Assembly: GCF_900104815.1 (NCBI RefSeq)
Contig: NZ_FNTD01000004.1
Span: 3,984,501-4,048,500 of the forward strand
Source: Streptomyces misionensis
GTDB lineage: Bacteria; Actinomycetota; Actinomycetes; Streptomycetales; Streptomycetaceae
Length of the DNA: 64,000 bases
Direction of reading: 5' to 3'
Below the pieces are notes generated by a model, which ran no database searches, had not been told where the DNA came from, and saw only the letters and a program-made list of their open reading frames with translations. Made by a program: the position numbers and the translations under genes. Positions 9,098 to 17,014 of the stretch are shown here, in pieces. Within the stretch, counting starts at the first letter, position 1. Each line of letters starts with the position of its first letter.

Positions 9098-9103
9098 AGC
9101 CTA
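9098..9103 (-). promoter_or_regulatory. Candidate -10 element giving leaderless MarR mRNA
   Basis: TAGGCT on the minus strand fits the Streptomyces housekeeping -10 pattern TANNNT. Only six bases separate it from the ATG at 9091, so the transcript would start at or next to the start codon. No Shine-Dalgarno sequence could fit in that space. The -35 region is poor. Confidence 0.4.
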
Positions 9104-9149
9104 GCCGGGCCCCACCGGGAAACGGCCCGGCCGCCGGACCGGAAACCCG

Positions 9150-9490
9150 TCCCCGGTCCCCGCGCCACCGGCCCCCGAATCCAGCCTTCGTTCCCGGACC
9201 CCGGCCCAGCCACCAGCCCGCGAACACGGTCCCGTCCCCGGCACCACCGGCCCGCGAATGCGGCCCCCACCCCCAGCACCACCGGCCCGCGAACACGACT
9301 CCATCCCTGGGCCCGGCCCAGCCCCAGCCCGAATCCGGCCCTCTGTCCGCGAACGTGACCCCCGCCCCGGGCCCCAGCCCGGCCACAACCCCGTGAATCC
9401 GACCCCGTCCCCGGCCCCCGGACCCCCGCCCCCGAATCTGCCCGTCCCCACACCCCGGCCCGTGAACCCACCCCCGTCACCAGGCTCCGG
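9150..9490. repeat. Degenerate cytosine-rich intergenic repeats
   Basis: The gap between the MarR start and the MFS stop is strongly C-rich on the plus strand. It contains imperfect 31- to 35-bp units with the core CCGGCCCGCGAA: related copies start at 9211, 9242 and 9277, with more decayed copies beyond. Proline-rich open frames cross it by composition alone, and I see no ribosome site or family match. The minus strand is G-rich and might form quadruplexes. Function unknown. Confidence 0.5.
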
Positions 9491-9499
9491 TCCGCTCTC

Positions 9500-10966
9500 T
9501 CACGAGCCTGTCCTCTCCCTCGGGCTCTCCCCCTTGGGACCGGCCCAGGCCGCTCCCACCGCGACCAGTGAGGCGCCCACCAGCACCACCGCGGACCAGC
9601 GCAGCCCGGCCCGGAGGGCGGTGTCGGCGCCGGTCCCCGCCAGTTGCAGGGCCAGCGTCACCAGGGCGACGCCGAGCGCGGTGCCGAGCCCCCGGGTCAT
9701 GTTGACCAGCCCCCCGCCCGTGCCGGAGGACCGCGCCGGTATCACGCCCATGATCAGGGCGTTGTTGGCCGGGGTGAACAGTCCGAGCCCCAGCCCGGTC
9801 ACCGCCAGCAGCGGCACCAGCGGGCCGACGGACGGCGGGACGACCAGCAGTCCGGCCATCGCCAGGGTGAACACACCGGCACCAGCCAGACAGCGGGTCC
9901 GGTCGGCGAGGCCGCACGGCAGCAGCCGGTCGCCGCCGGTCGCGGCCAGCGCGAACCCGGCCGGCAGGGCGGTGAGCACCAGTCCGGCGGTCAGCTCGGA
10001 CACGCCCCGCGCGGTGAGCACGACCGGTACCAGCACCAGCGGTCCGAACAACACCAGATAGCCGCTCAGCGCGCCCACCAGCCCGTACGTCACGGCCCGT
10101 ACCCGCAGCAGGGCCAGGTCCAGCAGCGGCGCGGCCGCCCGTCGCTGGCGCCGGACGAAGGCCAGACCGGCGCAGACCGCCAGCGCGAACAGCGCGGCCA
10201 CGCCCCAGCCGGGCACCGGCAGCCCGGAGGCCGCGGAGACGCCCATCAGGGCACTGGTGGTCGCGGTCGCCAGCAGCAGGAGCCCCGGCCAGTCGAAGTG
10301 GGCGACCCGGGTCCTGGCCCGGGTGCGGGGCAGCAGATAGTGCCCGCCGACCAGGGCGATCACGCCGACGGGCACATTCACCCAGAACACCCAGCGCCAG
10401 CCCAGCGTCGCCACCAGGGCCCCGCCGACGGTCGGCCCCAGCGCCAGCCCGAGGGCCTGCGCGGCGGCCTGCACCCCGAGGGCGCTGCGCATCCGCTCGC
10501 GCGGCGCGCTGGTGGTGACCAGGGCCACACTGTTGGCCTGCATCATGGCCGCCCCGGCCGCCTGGACCACGCGGAACACCACGAGTGCGGTCAGCGAGGG
10601 GGCGAAACCGCAGGCGGCGGAGGCCAGCGTGAAGACGGCGAAACCGTAGAGGTAGAGGAGCTTGCGGCCGTGGGCGTCGGCCAGCCGCCCGGCGGGCACC
10701 AGCAACGCCACCAGGGCCAGCAGATAGGCCAGCGAGACCCACTCCACGGCGGCCAGCGAGGCGTGGAAGCCCGAGCGCAGACCGCCGTAGGTGAGCGTCA
10801 CGATGCTGGCGTCCAGCTGTCCCATGAAGGCGCCGAAGCACACCGTGGCCACGGCCAGCCACCAGCCGTTCGGTCGTGCCCGTATCGACTCGGGGCGCGG
10901 CCGCTCCACGGTGAGCAGGGCGAGCCCGCGCCGTCCGGACGCACGCGGTCGGGTGTCGGTGGCCAT
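9500..10966 (-). CDS. MFS transporter, DHA2-type drug:H+ antiporter
   Basis: A 488-residue inner-membrane exporter with about 14 hydrophobic segments, as in the 14-helix DHA2 family (QacA/EmrB-like). Family motifs include MGQLDASIVTLTYGGL in helix 1 (motif D1), GRLADAHGRKLLYLYG in the loop after helix 2 (motif A), VVQAAGAAMMQANS, and GLALGPTVGGALVATLGWRWVFWVNVPVG (shown here in parts: LGPTVGGALV and WRWVFWVNVP; motif C). ATG 10966 follows TGGAGG. It probably expels hydrophobic toxins or antibiotics; the substrate cannot be read from sequence. The nearby MarR gene may control it. Confidence 0.9.
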   Translation of the reverse strand: MATDTRPRASGRRGLALLTVERPRPESIRARPNGWWLAVATVCFGAFMGQLDASIVTLTYGGLRSGFHASLAAVEWVSLAYLLALVALLVPAGRLADAHGRKLLYLYGFAVFTLASAACGFAPSLTALVVFRVVQAAGAAMMQANSVALVTTSAPRERMRSALGVQAAAQALGLALGPTVGGALVATLGWRWVFWVNVPVGVIALVGGHYLLPRTRARTRVAHFDWPGLLLLATATTSALMGVSAASGLPVPGWGVAALFALAVCAGLAFVRRQRRAAAPLLDLALLRVRAVTYGLVGALSGYLVLFGPLVLVPVVLTARGVSELTAGLVLTALPAGFALAATGGDRLLPCGLADRTRCLAGAGVFTLAMAGLLVVPPSVGPLVPLLAVTGLGLGLFTPANNALIMGVIPARSSGTGGGLVNMTRGLGTALGVALVTLALQLAGTGADTALRAGLRWSAVVLVGASLVAVGAAWAGPKGESPRERTGS

Positions 10967-10984
10967 GCCTCCAGATTACATCGG

Positions 10985-11400
10985 TCACCGAAATACTTGG
11001 CCAGCGTTCTATTCGACCCCCGCGTCCGCGCCGCACCCGCCCCCACGCCCCGCGCCGCACCCACCCTCAGTCCGGCGCCGCATTCGGCCCCGGCCCCGCA
11101 CCCGCCCCTTACGCCAGCCCGGCCCGCACATGCGGCAGACCTGCCCGAGGCGCCCCGGCTTCGCTTGCCGCGCCAACTCGGTTCCGGACTACCCGGTGTT
11201 GCCCTCGCCCGGAGCGAGCGTGCCGACAGGACGACCCCCAACCAACCTCGTCCCGGCGAGTGTTGTCCGTGGAGACCGGTCGCGACTCCAAGGAGGCACA
11301 TGAGGCCGCCGGCTCCTTGAGAGCTTCCTCACACACACGCGCCCACACCGCGCCTCACCGTGAGATCACTTGGGGAACGCCGGGAGATGGCTGCCGGGGA
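10985..11400. other. Intergenic region, C-rich tract, no gene found
   Basis: Between the MFS start and the tRNA-Leu terminator I see no convincing gene. Positions 11020-11110 are C-rich with repeated CGCACCC/CCCGCAC units, similar in style to the tracts at 9150-9490 and 11690-12010. Weak open frames here have no family features and no plausible ribosome sites. Confidence 0.5.
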
Positions 11401-11407
11401 AAGAGAA

Positions 11408-11439
11408 ATGGGCGGCATCGCCATTGCGATGCCGCCCAT
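11408..11439 (-). terminator. Rho-independent terminator of tRNA-Leu
   Basis: Perfect 13-bp arms (11408-11420 and 11427-11439, ATGGGCGGCATCG paired with its complement) enclose a six-base loop. On the minus strand the hairpin is followed by TTTCTCTTT. It lies eight bases beyond the tRNA 3' end. Confidence 0.9.
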
Positions 11440-11447
11440 TCTCACTG

Positions 11448-11531
11448 TGCGCGAGGGGGGAGTTGAACCCCCACGCCCTTGCGGGCACTGGAACCTGAAT
11501 CCAGCGCGTCTGCCTATTCCGCCACCCGCGC
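11448..11531 (-). tRNA. tRNA-Leu (anticodon CAG)
   Basis: An 84-nt type II tRNA. The acceptor stem GCGCGGG pairs with CTCGCGC, with discriminator A at 11448. The anticodon stem CTGGA/TCCAG encloses loop TTCAGGT with anticodon CAG, reading CUG. It has a long variable arm (GCCCGCAAGGGC) and a T-loop GGTTCAACTCC. CCA is not encoded. A -10-like TAATGT lies at 11593-11588. Confidence 0.97.
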
Positions 11532-11862
11532 ATTGGGTGTGTCTTCCGGTTCCTTCCCTTTCGGGCTGGCCCCTTCCGACATGCAGAACATTAGCACGTC
11601 GTACGGGGTGGGTTCACATCCCTTCTTCCCGGCCCGGATCGGCCGGGCTTCTCAACCCGGAACAGCCGGGGTCCGCGACGCCGCCCGCGCCGCCGGCCAC
11701 CACCCGCGCCCTGGCGGCCGGGTGGCCGTCGCCCCGACCGGCACCCCACCCATCGCCCCACCACGTCGTCCCCGATCGCCACCCCCTTCCACCCCAACCC
11801 TCCGCCCCACCGCTCCGCACCACGGCCCCACATCAACCTCCGCCGCCCCGACGCCCCCGCGC

Positions 11863-11902
11863 TCCCCGATCCCCCGATCCCCCGATCCCTCGGTCCCCCG
11901 AC
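11863..11902. repeat. 8-bp tandem repeat (CCCCCGAT), five units
   Basis: Five consecutive octamers related to CCCCCGAT occupy 11863-11902; two are exact, two differ by one base, and one by three. On the minus strand this gives five runs of three to five G at 8-bp spacing, a candidate G-quadruplex. It is part of a C-rich stretch (11690-12010) in the 890-bp gap between tRNA-Leu and fhaA. No gene is seen in that gap. Confidence 0.65.
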
Positions 11903-12310
11903 CATCCCCGGTCGCCCCCGACCACTCGCCCCCTCCGCCACCCCCACCGCGACGGACCCCACCGCGGCAACCCCACCCCAACCGTCCCCACCCCGGTCGC
12001 CCCACCGTGACCGTCCCCACACCCGTGACCATCCGCACAGCGCCGCGCCTCTCCAGCGCGTATGAAGGAGGGCCGGTTCACGTGGTGGTTCTCGTATCAA
12101 GGAGACCTGGTTCACGTATCAACCTCGTACCGGTCCCGGCCATCTCCCCAGGAGGCGGGCCGGGAGCGAGGCCGGGTGCGGGACACTGGTGCTCGGCCGC
12201 CTCTACGATCCATGCCGGGAAGGGTTCCCGCGCGCTGGTCCGGGGAGGAGTTCGAAGCGGACCGGCTGGGGGAACCGGCTGTTTGCCGGGGGCGTGGATA
12301 CGATCAGTAA

Positions 12311-12378
12311 GCAGTACCGGAAGCAGTACCCGCAGCAGTACCGGCGGTACCCGGCAAGGCAGCGCACACAGCAGTACA
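12311..12378 (+). repeat. 12-bp phased GCAGTACC repeats upstream of fhaA
   Basis: GCAGTACC begins at 12311, 12323 and 12335, exactly 12 bp apart, and GCAGTACA begins at 12371, a further 36 bp (3 x 12) on. The series ends about 45 bp before the fhaA start, so it lies in the promoter or leader of the cell-wall signalling operon. Regular spacing suggests cooperative protein binding or an mRNA leader structure. Confidence 0.7.
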
Positions 12379-12421
12379 CAGAGCAGGGCAAGGAAACGGC
12401 AAAGGACGGAGGAGGTGCCCC

Positions 12422-13291
12422 ATGGGAGTCCTGAAGAAGTTCGAGCAGCGTCTCGAAGGTCTGGTGAACGGCACCTTCGCCAAGGTCTTCAAGTCCGAGG
12501 TCCAGCCTGTGGAGATCGCCGGCGCGCTGCAGCGCGAGTGCGACAACAACGCCACGATCTGGAACCGCGACCGCACCGTCGTACCGAACGACTTCATCGT
12601 GGAGCTCAGCGCGCCCGACTACGAGCGCCTCAGCCCCTACTCCGGCCAGCTCGGCGACGAGCTGGCCGGCATGGTGCGTGACTACGCGAAGCAGCAGCGC
12701 TACACCTTCATGGGCCCGATCAAGGTCAACCTGGAGAAGGCCGACGACCTGGACACCGGGCTGTACCGGGTGCGCTCGCGCACCCTCGCCTCCTCCAGCG
12801 ACCAGCAGGCCGCGGCGCCCGGACCGGCCCAGGCGGCGCCGAGCCCCGCGGCACCGGCCGCCGGAGGTCCCGGTCAGGGCGGGTACGGCTACCCGCCCGC
12901 CGGCGCTCCCCCGATGCCCTCCGCCCCGCCGCCCGGCGCCCGCCCCGGCGGCTACGGCTACCCGCAGCCCGCCACCCAGCGTCCCGCGGCCGCCCCGATG
13001 AGCGGCGGGCGCACCCGCTACTGGATCGAGATCAACGGCACCCGCCACCAGATCTCCCGGCCGACCCTGGTGCTGGGCCGCAGCACCGAGGCCGACGTGC
13101 GGATCGACGACCCCGGCGTCTCCCGCCGGCACTGCGAGATCCGGACCGGAACGCCCTCGACGATCCAGGATCTCGGCTCCACCAACGGCATCGTGGTGGA
13201 CGGGCAGCACACCACCCGCGCTACGCTCCGCGACGGCTCGCGGATCGTCGTGGGCAGCACCACCGTTATCTATAGGCAAGCCGAAGGGTGA
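12422..13291 (+). CDS. fhaA: FHA-domain signalling protein FhaA
   Basis: A 289-residue cytoplasmic adaptor. Residues 1-115 are the DUF3662 (FhaA N-terminal) domain, beginning MGVLKKFEQRLEGLVNGTFA. Residues about 120-200 are a flexible Ala/Pro/Gly linker with GYGYP repeats. Residues about 200-289 are a forkhead-associated domain with GRSTEADVRI, SRRHCEI and STNGIVVDG, which binds phosphothreonine. A strong GGAGGAGG site precedes ATG 12422. In mycobacteria FhaA binds the pseudokinase MviN and the kinase PknB to control peptidoglycan synthesis; its place at the head of the fhaB-pstP-rodA-pbpA-pknB cluster fits that role. Confidence 0.93.
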   Translation: MGVLKKFEQRLEGLVNGTFAKVFKSEVQPVEIAGALQRECDNNATIWNRDRTVVPNDFIVELSAPDYERLSPYSGQLGDELAGMVRDYAKQQRYTFMGPIKVNLEKADDLDTGLYRVRSRTLASSSDQQAAAPGPAQAAPSPAAPAAGGPGQGGYGYPPAGAPPMPSAPPPGARPGGYGYPQPATQRPAAAPMSGGRTRYWIEINGTRHQISRPTLVLGRSTEADVRIDDPGVSRRHCEIRTGTPSTIQDLGSTNGIVVDGQHTTRATLRDGSRIVVGSTTVIYRQAEG

Positions 13292-13301
13292 AGCGGGGGC
13301 A

Positions 13302-13835
13302 ATGTCAGAGCTGACCCTCACGGTCATGCGGCTGGGTTTCCTGGCCGTACTGTGGCTGTTCGTGATCGTGGCCGTGCAGGTCATCCGCAGCGACCTGTTC
13401 GGTACGCGCGTCACCCAGCGCGGATCGCGTAGGGACACCGGGCGGGCCCAGCCCGCGGCCGGCCGGGCGGCCCGGCAGCAGCAGGCCGCTCCCCCGCAGC
13501 AGCGCGGCCAGCAGAGCGGCGGCGGCCGGCGCGGGCGCAACGCCCCCAGCAAGCTGGTCGTGACCGAAGGCACGCTGACCGGCACCACCGTCGCGCTTCA
13601 GGGCCAGACGATCACCCTGGGCCGTGCGCACGACTCCACGATCGTGCTGGACGACGACTACGCCTCCAGCCGTCATGCCAGGATCTATCCGGACCAGGGC
13701 GGCCAGTGGATCGTCGAGGACCTCGGGTCGACCAACGGCACCTACCTGGAGCGGTCCCGGCTGACGACCCCCACACCGATCCCGCTGGGCGCGCCGATCC
13801 GCATCGGCAAGACCGTCATCGAGCTGCGGAAGTAG
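13302..13835 (+). CDS. fhaB: FHA-domain membrane protein FhaB (FipA)
   Basis: A 177-residue protein starting ten bases after fhaA. One N-terminal transmembrane helix (about residues 7-27, LGFLAVLWLFVIVAVQVI) is followed by a Gln/Arg-rich linker. A C-terminal FHA domain (about 95-177) has LGRAHDSTIVL, SSRHARIY and STNGTYLERS. In M. tuberculosis FhaB/FipA is a phosphothreonine-reading partner of FtsZ and FtsQ. It anchors phospho-signalling to the membrane at growth or division sites. Confidence 0.92.
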   Translation: MSELTLTVMRLGFLAVLWLFVIVAVQVIRSDLFGTRVTQRGSRRDTGRAQPAAGRAARQQQAAPPQQRGQQSGGGRRGRNAPSKLVVTEGTLTGTTVALQGQTITLGRAHDSTIVLDDDYASSRHARIYPDQGGQWIVEDLGSTNGTYLERSRLTTPTPIPLGAPIRIGKTVIELRK

Positions 13836-13927
13836 TGCTACATCATGAGTGAGCGCGAGCGGAGCGAGCACGCAGCGGCGGACCGCCGTCCGGTCCCCGG
13901 TGCGCTCCCGACCGGAGGGTGGGCAGT

Positions 13928-15538
13928 GTGGCTCGACACGACCGGCTGCATTCGGAGCCGACGGGCGAGGTGCGCATGAGTCTGTCACTGCGCTTTGCCG
14001 CCGGTTCGCACAAGGGCATGATCCGCGAGGGCAACGAGGACTCCGGTTACGCCGGCACCCGCCTGCTCGCGATCGCCGACGGCATGGGCGGCCAGGCGGC
14101 CGGCGAGGTCGCCTCCTCCGAGGTCATCTCCAGCCTGGTCACCCTCGACGACGACGTGCCCGGCTCCGACATCCTCACCTCCCTCGGCGTGGCCGTGCAG
14201 CGCGCCAACGACCAGCTGCGCTCCATGGTCGAGGAGGACCCCCAGCTGGAAGGCATGGGGACCACGCTCACCGCCCTGCTGTGGACCGGGCAGCGGCTCG
14301 GTCTGGTGCACGTCGGCGACTCGCGCGCCTACCTGCTGCGGGACGGGGTGCTCACGCAGATCACCCAGGACCACACCTGGGTGCAGCGGCTCGTGGACGA
14401 GGGCCGGATCACCGAGGAGGAGGCGACGACGCATCCGCAGCGCTCCCTGCTGATGCGCGCCCTCGGCAGCGGCGACCACGTCGAGCCCGACCTGTCCATC
14501 CGCGAGGTCCGCGCCGGCGACCGCTATCTGATCTGCTCCGACGGCCTGTCCGGTGTCGTCTCCCACCAGACGATGGAGGAGACCCTCGCCAGCTACCAGG
14601 GCCCGCAGGAGACGGTGCAGGAGCTGATCCAGCTCGCGCTGCGCGGCGGCGGCCCGGACAACATCACCGTGATCGTGGCCGACGTCCTCGACCTGGACAC
14701 CGGCGACACCCTCGCGGGCCAGCTGTCCGACCAGCCGGTCGTGGTCGGCGCGGTCGCCGAGAACCAGCTCCACCTGCACGACAACGGCATCATGCAGACC
14801 CCGGCCGGGCGCGCCTCCCACCTCGGCAGGCAGGGCCACGGCAGCGGCGAGTTCGGCCCGCCCGGCTCCGGCGACAGCGCCGGCTACGCCCCGTCGGGCA
14901 GCTTCGACGAGTACGCCGACGGCGACTTCACCAAGCCCCGCAAGGGCCGCAGATGGCTGAAGGCGTCGCTCTACAGCGCCCTGGCCCTCGCGGTCGTCGG
15001 CGGCGGACTGTACGGCGGCTACCGCTGGACGCAGACGCAGTACTACGTCGGCGCCAACGAGGAGCACGTCGCGCTGTACCGCGGGATCAGCCAGGACCTG
15101 GCCTGGGTGTCGCTGTCGAAGATCGAGAAGGACCACCCGGAGATCGAACTCAAGTACCTGCCGTCGTACCAGCAGAAGCAGGTGAAGGCGACGATCGCCG
15201 AGGGCGGCCTCAAGGACGCCCAGTCGAAGATCCAGGAGCTGTCCGTGCAGGCCTCCGCCTGCAAGAAGGAGTCCGAGCGGCAGGATGCCGAGCGCACCCA
15301 GCCGGGCAAGCCGCACACGGGCAAGACCACCGGCGGCGCCGGGACCGGTACGGGCACCGTGAGCCGTGCCGCCTTCACCCGGACGACCGCGACCACGAAC
15401 CCGAAGGCGACCGCGACCTCCCCGGCAGCCCCGGGATCCTCGAAGTCTTCGACCACGACCCCGTCCGCGACCCCCAGCCCCGGCCCCACCCTCTCGGAGG
15501 ATGAGCAGAAGGTCGTCTCGCTGTGCGGTAAGCAGTAG
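13928..15538 (+). CDS. pstP: PP2C-type Ser/Thr protein phosphatase PstP
   Basis: About 536 residues. The catalytic domain opens with LRFAAGSHKGMIREGNEDSG and has ADGMGGQAAGE, HVGDSRAYLLRDG, SDGLSG and GGPDNITVI, the metal-binding Asp motifs of PP2C enzymes. After a linker there is one transmembrane helix (LALAVVGGGLYGGYRW, about residue 350-370), then an extracellular segment and a Thr/Pro/Ser-rich tail. PstP opposes PknB-type kinases. I chose GTG 13928 because GGAGG lies nine bases upstream; ATG 13976, just before the phosphatase domain and preceded by GAGG, is a strong alternative giving 520 residues. Confidence 0.93.
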   Translation: MARHDRLHSEPTGEVRMSLSLRFAAGSHKGMIREGNEDSGYAGTRLLAIADGMGGQAAGEVASSEVISSLVTLDDDVPGSDILTSLGVAVQRANDQLRSMVEEDPQLEGMGTTLTALLWTGQRLGLVHVGDSRAYLLRDGVLTQITQDHTWVQRLVDEGRITEEEATTHPQRSLLMRALGSGDHVEPDLSIREVRAGDRYLICSDGLSGVVSHQTMEETLASYQGPQETVQELIQLALRGGGPDNITVIVADVLDLDTGDTLAGQLSDQPVVVGAVAENQLHLHDNGIMQTPAGRASHLGRQGHGSGEFGPPGSGDSAGYAPSGSFDEYADGDFTKPRKGRRWLKASLYSALALAVVGGGLYGGYRWTQTQYYVGANEEHVALYRGISQDLAWVSLSKIEKDHPEIELKYLPSYQQKQVKATIAEGGLKDAQSKIQELSVQASACKKESERQDAERTQPGKPHTGKTTGGAGTGTGTVSRAAFTRTTATTNPKATATSPAAPGSSKSSTTTPSATPSPGPTLSEDEQKVVSLCGKQ

Positions 15539-15565
15539 GCAAGCCGTGAGAGGCCCTGTCACACG

Positions 15566-17014
15566 ATGAGCAGTACGACTAACTCGCCGACGCACCACAC
15601 GTCCACCATCGGCGCGATCGGCGCGCCGAGCCGCCGCAACACCGAGCTGGCCCTGCTGATCTTCGCGGTGCTCATCCCGGTGTTCGCCTACGCCAACGTG
15701 GGCCTGGCCATCGACGACCAAGTGCCCGCCGGGCTGCTGAGCTACGGCCTGGGCCTCGGCCTGCTGGCCGGCGTGGCCCATCTCGTCGTACGGAAGTTCG
15801 CGCCGTACGCCGACCCGCTGCTGCTGCCGCTGGCCACCCTGCTCAACGGGCTCGGTCTGGTCTGCATCTGGCGGCTCGACCAGTCCAAGGCGCTCCAGCA
15901 GATCCATGTCGCGGGCGGCAAGGCGACCAACCAGCTCATGTACACGGCGATGGGCATCGCCCTGTTCGTGGCGGTGCTGTACTTCCTCAAGGACCACCGC
16001 ACGCTCCAGCGCTACACCTACATCTCCATGGTGTGCGCGCTGCTCCTGCTGCTGCTGCCGCTGGTCCCGGGCCTGGGCACCAACGTCTTCGGCGCCAAGA
16101 TCTGGATCCACATCGGCAGCTTCAGCATCCAGCCGGGCGAGTTCGCCAAGATCGTGCTGGCGATCTTCTTCGCCGGCTACCTGATGGTGAAGCGGGACGC
16201 GCTGGCCCTCGCCAGCCGCCGTTTCATGGGCCTCTACCTGCCCCGCGGCCGCGACCTCGGCCCGATCCTCGTGGTCTGGGCGATGTCCATCCTGATCCTG
16301 GTCTTCGAGACCGACCTCGGTACGTCGCTGCTGTTCTTCGGCATGTTCGTGATCATGCTGTACGTCGCCACCGAGCGGACCAGCTGGATCGTCTTCGGTC
16401 TGCTGATGTCCGCGGCCGGCGCTGTCGGCGTGGCGAGCTTCGAGCCGCACATCCAGACCCGTGTGCAGGCCTGGCTGAACCCGATGCACGAGTACAAGCT
16501 CAGCCGGATGGTGACCCACGACGGCATCGCCCACTCCGACCAGCTCCAGCAGGCGCTGTGGGCCTTCGGTTCCGGCGGCACCCTCGGCACCGGCTGGGGC
16601 CAGGGCCACTCCGAACTGATCAAGTTCGCCGCCAACTCCGACTTCATCCTCGCCACCTTCGGCGAGGAGCTGGGCCTGGCGGGCGTCATGGCGATCCTGC
16701 TGATCTACGGGCTGATCGCGGAACGCGGTGTGCGCACCGCCCTCGCCGCCCGCGACCCGTTCGGCAAGCTGCTGGCCATCGGCCTGTCCGGCGCCTTCGC
16801 GCTCCAGGTGTTCGTCGTGGCCGGCGGTGTGATGGGCCTCATCCCGCTGACCGGTATGACCATGCCGTTCCTCGCGTACGGCGGTTCGTCCGTGATCGCC
16901 AACTGGGCGCTCATCGGCATCCTGATCCGCATCAGCGACACCGCCCGCCGCCCGGCGCCCGCCCCCGCTGCCAACCCCGACGCCGAGATGACCCAGGTGG
17001 TCCGCCCGTCATGA
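15566..17014 (+). CDS. rodA: SEDS-family peptidoglycan glycosyltransferase (RodA/FtsW type)
   Basis: A 482-residue polytopic membrane protein with about ten helices that polymerises lipid II into glycan strands. SEDS hallmarks include KIWIHIGSFSIQPGEFAKIVL (GSFSIQPGEFAK here), FETDLGTSLLFFGMF, and the C-terminal PLTGMTMPFLAYGGSS. Its partner class B transpeptidase pbpA follows immediately, overlapping by four bases (ATGA), as in M. tuberculosis rodA-pbpA. The neighbouring kinase and phosphatase probably control the complex. Confidence 0.94.
   Translation: MSSTTNSPTHHTSTIGAIGAPSRRNTELALLIFAVLIPVFAYANVGLAIDDQVPAGLLSYGLGLGLLAGVAHLVVRKFAPYADPLLLPLATLLNGLGLVCIWRLDQSKALQQIHVAGGKATNQLMYTAMGIALFVAVLYFLKDHRTLQRYTYISMVCALLLLLLPLVPGLGTNVFGAKIWIHIGSFSIQPGEFAKIVLAIFFAGYLMVKRDALALASRRFMGLYLPRGRDLGPILVVWAMSILILVFETDLGTSLLFFGMFVIMLYVATERTSWIVFGLLMSAAGAVGVASFEPHIQTRVQAWLNPMHEYKLSRMVTHDGIAHSDQLQQALWAFGSGGTLGTGWGQGHSELIKFAANSDFILATFGEELGLAGVMAILLIYGLIAERGVRTALAARDPFGKLLAIGLSGAFALQVFVVAGGVMGLIPLTGMTMPFLAYGGSSVIANWALIGILIRISDTARRPAPAPAANPDAEMTQVVRPS

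Noticed and set aside
12075..12117. GGTTCACGT direct repeat, 34 bp apart, before fhaA
   Set aside because: Only two short copies; less convincing than the GCAGTACC series downstream.
13844..13975. Small open frame starting MSERERSEHAAADRR between fhaB and pstP
   Set aside because: Built from a GAGCGNAGCGAG-type repeat common in Streptomyces, with no ribosome site, and overlaps the pstP start region.
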